Below are positions 51,968-52,024 of a DNA stretch of 52,024 bases, piece after piece. Source of the DNA: Proteobacteria bacterium UBA964 (GTDB taxonomy: Bacteria; Pseudomonadota; Gammaproteobacteria; Steroidobacterales; Steroidobacteraceae); assembly GCA_002292945.1 (NCBI GenBank), contig DBCG01000061.1:1-52024 (forward strand). The letters run 5' to 3'. The stretch's first letter is position 1; every line of letters begins with the position of its first letter. The notes beneath the pieces are model-generated. The model was given only the letters and a program-made list of their open reading frames with translations. It did no database searches and had not been told where the DNA came from. Made by a program: the position numbers and the translations under genes.

Positions 51968-52024
51968 TCATTCGCGGAAAGACGCTCCCAGCCGAAGGGT
52001 CAACGCAGCGCGGATGGCCGCCAT
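51968..52024 (-). CDS. pheT: 3' end of phenylalanyl-tRNA synthetase beta gene (partial)
   Basis: The last 18 codons run on the minus strand to TGA at 51968 and encode MAAIRAALTLRLGASFRE. This fits the C-terminal helix and final charged tail of PheT. Support comes mainly from the conserved order pheT-ihfA-merR. The rest of the gene lies beyond the window. Confidence 0.65.
   Translation of the reverse strand: MAAIRAALTLRLGASFRE

Noticed and set aside
1..52024. CRISPR arrays, insertion sequences, prophage or integrated elements
   Set aside because: No regularly spaced repeats, transposase or integrase genes or terminal inverted repeats were seen. The tRNA-Pro gene shows no flanking duplicate that would mark an attachment site.

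Overview
The window is a GC-rich bacterial chromosome segment, almost certainly from a gammaproteobacterium. Two features point there. The flagellar genes follow the Pseudomonas/Vibrio polar-flagellum plan (FleQ-type sigma-54 activator, FlhF/FleN, FliA, MotC/MotD, DUF2802). The right end carries the gammaproteobacterial order pheT-ihfA-merR-tRNA-Pro(GGG). I do not assign a genus.

Layout, left to right. 1-2306 (minus): a cut-off DASS-family anion transporter and a periplasmic L,D-transpeptidase. 2348-38214 (minus): one nearly uninterrupted flagellar locus of about 36 kb. In transcription order (right to left) it is flgBCDEFGHIJKL, fliC, flaG, fliD, fliS, a FleQ-like activator, fliEFGHIJK, fliLMNOPQR-flhBA-flhF-fleN-fliA-motCD, then a DUF2802 protein and an HDOD protein. 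38314-39890 (plus): flgA, flgM and flgN, divergent from flgB. 40024-41004 (plus): a tandem universal-stress protein. 41043-48955 (minus): a catabolic cluster of LeuC-like, LeuD-like, HMG-CoA-lyase-like, CaiB-type CoA-transferase and glutaryl-CoA-dehydrogenase-like genes, flanked by a GltS-type carrier and a MgtC/DUF4010 membrane protein. 48952-52024 (minus): pabB, pabC, tRNA-Pro(GGG), a MerR-family gene, ihfA and the last codons of pheT.

The flagellar locus is controlled as a sigma-54/sigma-28 cascade that can be read from the DNA. Near-consensus -24/-12 promoters lie before flgB, flgA (back to back), fliE, fliL and the DUF2802-HDOD pair. Sigma-28 promoters (TAAA or TCAA, 15 bases, GCCGNTAA) lie before flgM and fliS, and a degenerate one lies before fliC. 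FlgM would hold FliA in check until the hook-basal body exports it.

Compared with the textbook Pseudomonas locus, several things are missing: the fleS-fleR two-component pair, the cheYZAB block between fliA and motC, and the N-terminal receiver-like domain of FleQ. The best candidates for new biology are the receiver-less FleQ acting alone, the probably leaderless sigma-54 flgA transcript, FlhF with altered GTPase motifs, and the LeuCD/lyase/CoA-transferase/dehydrogenase operon, whose substrate is not obvious. There is no stretch above 300 bases without a gene; the longest gap is about 190 bases, between fliE and fleQ, and it holds a sigma-54 promoter.
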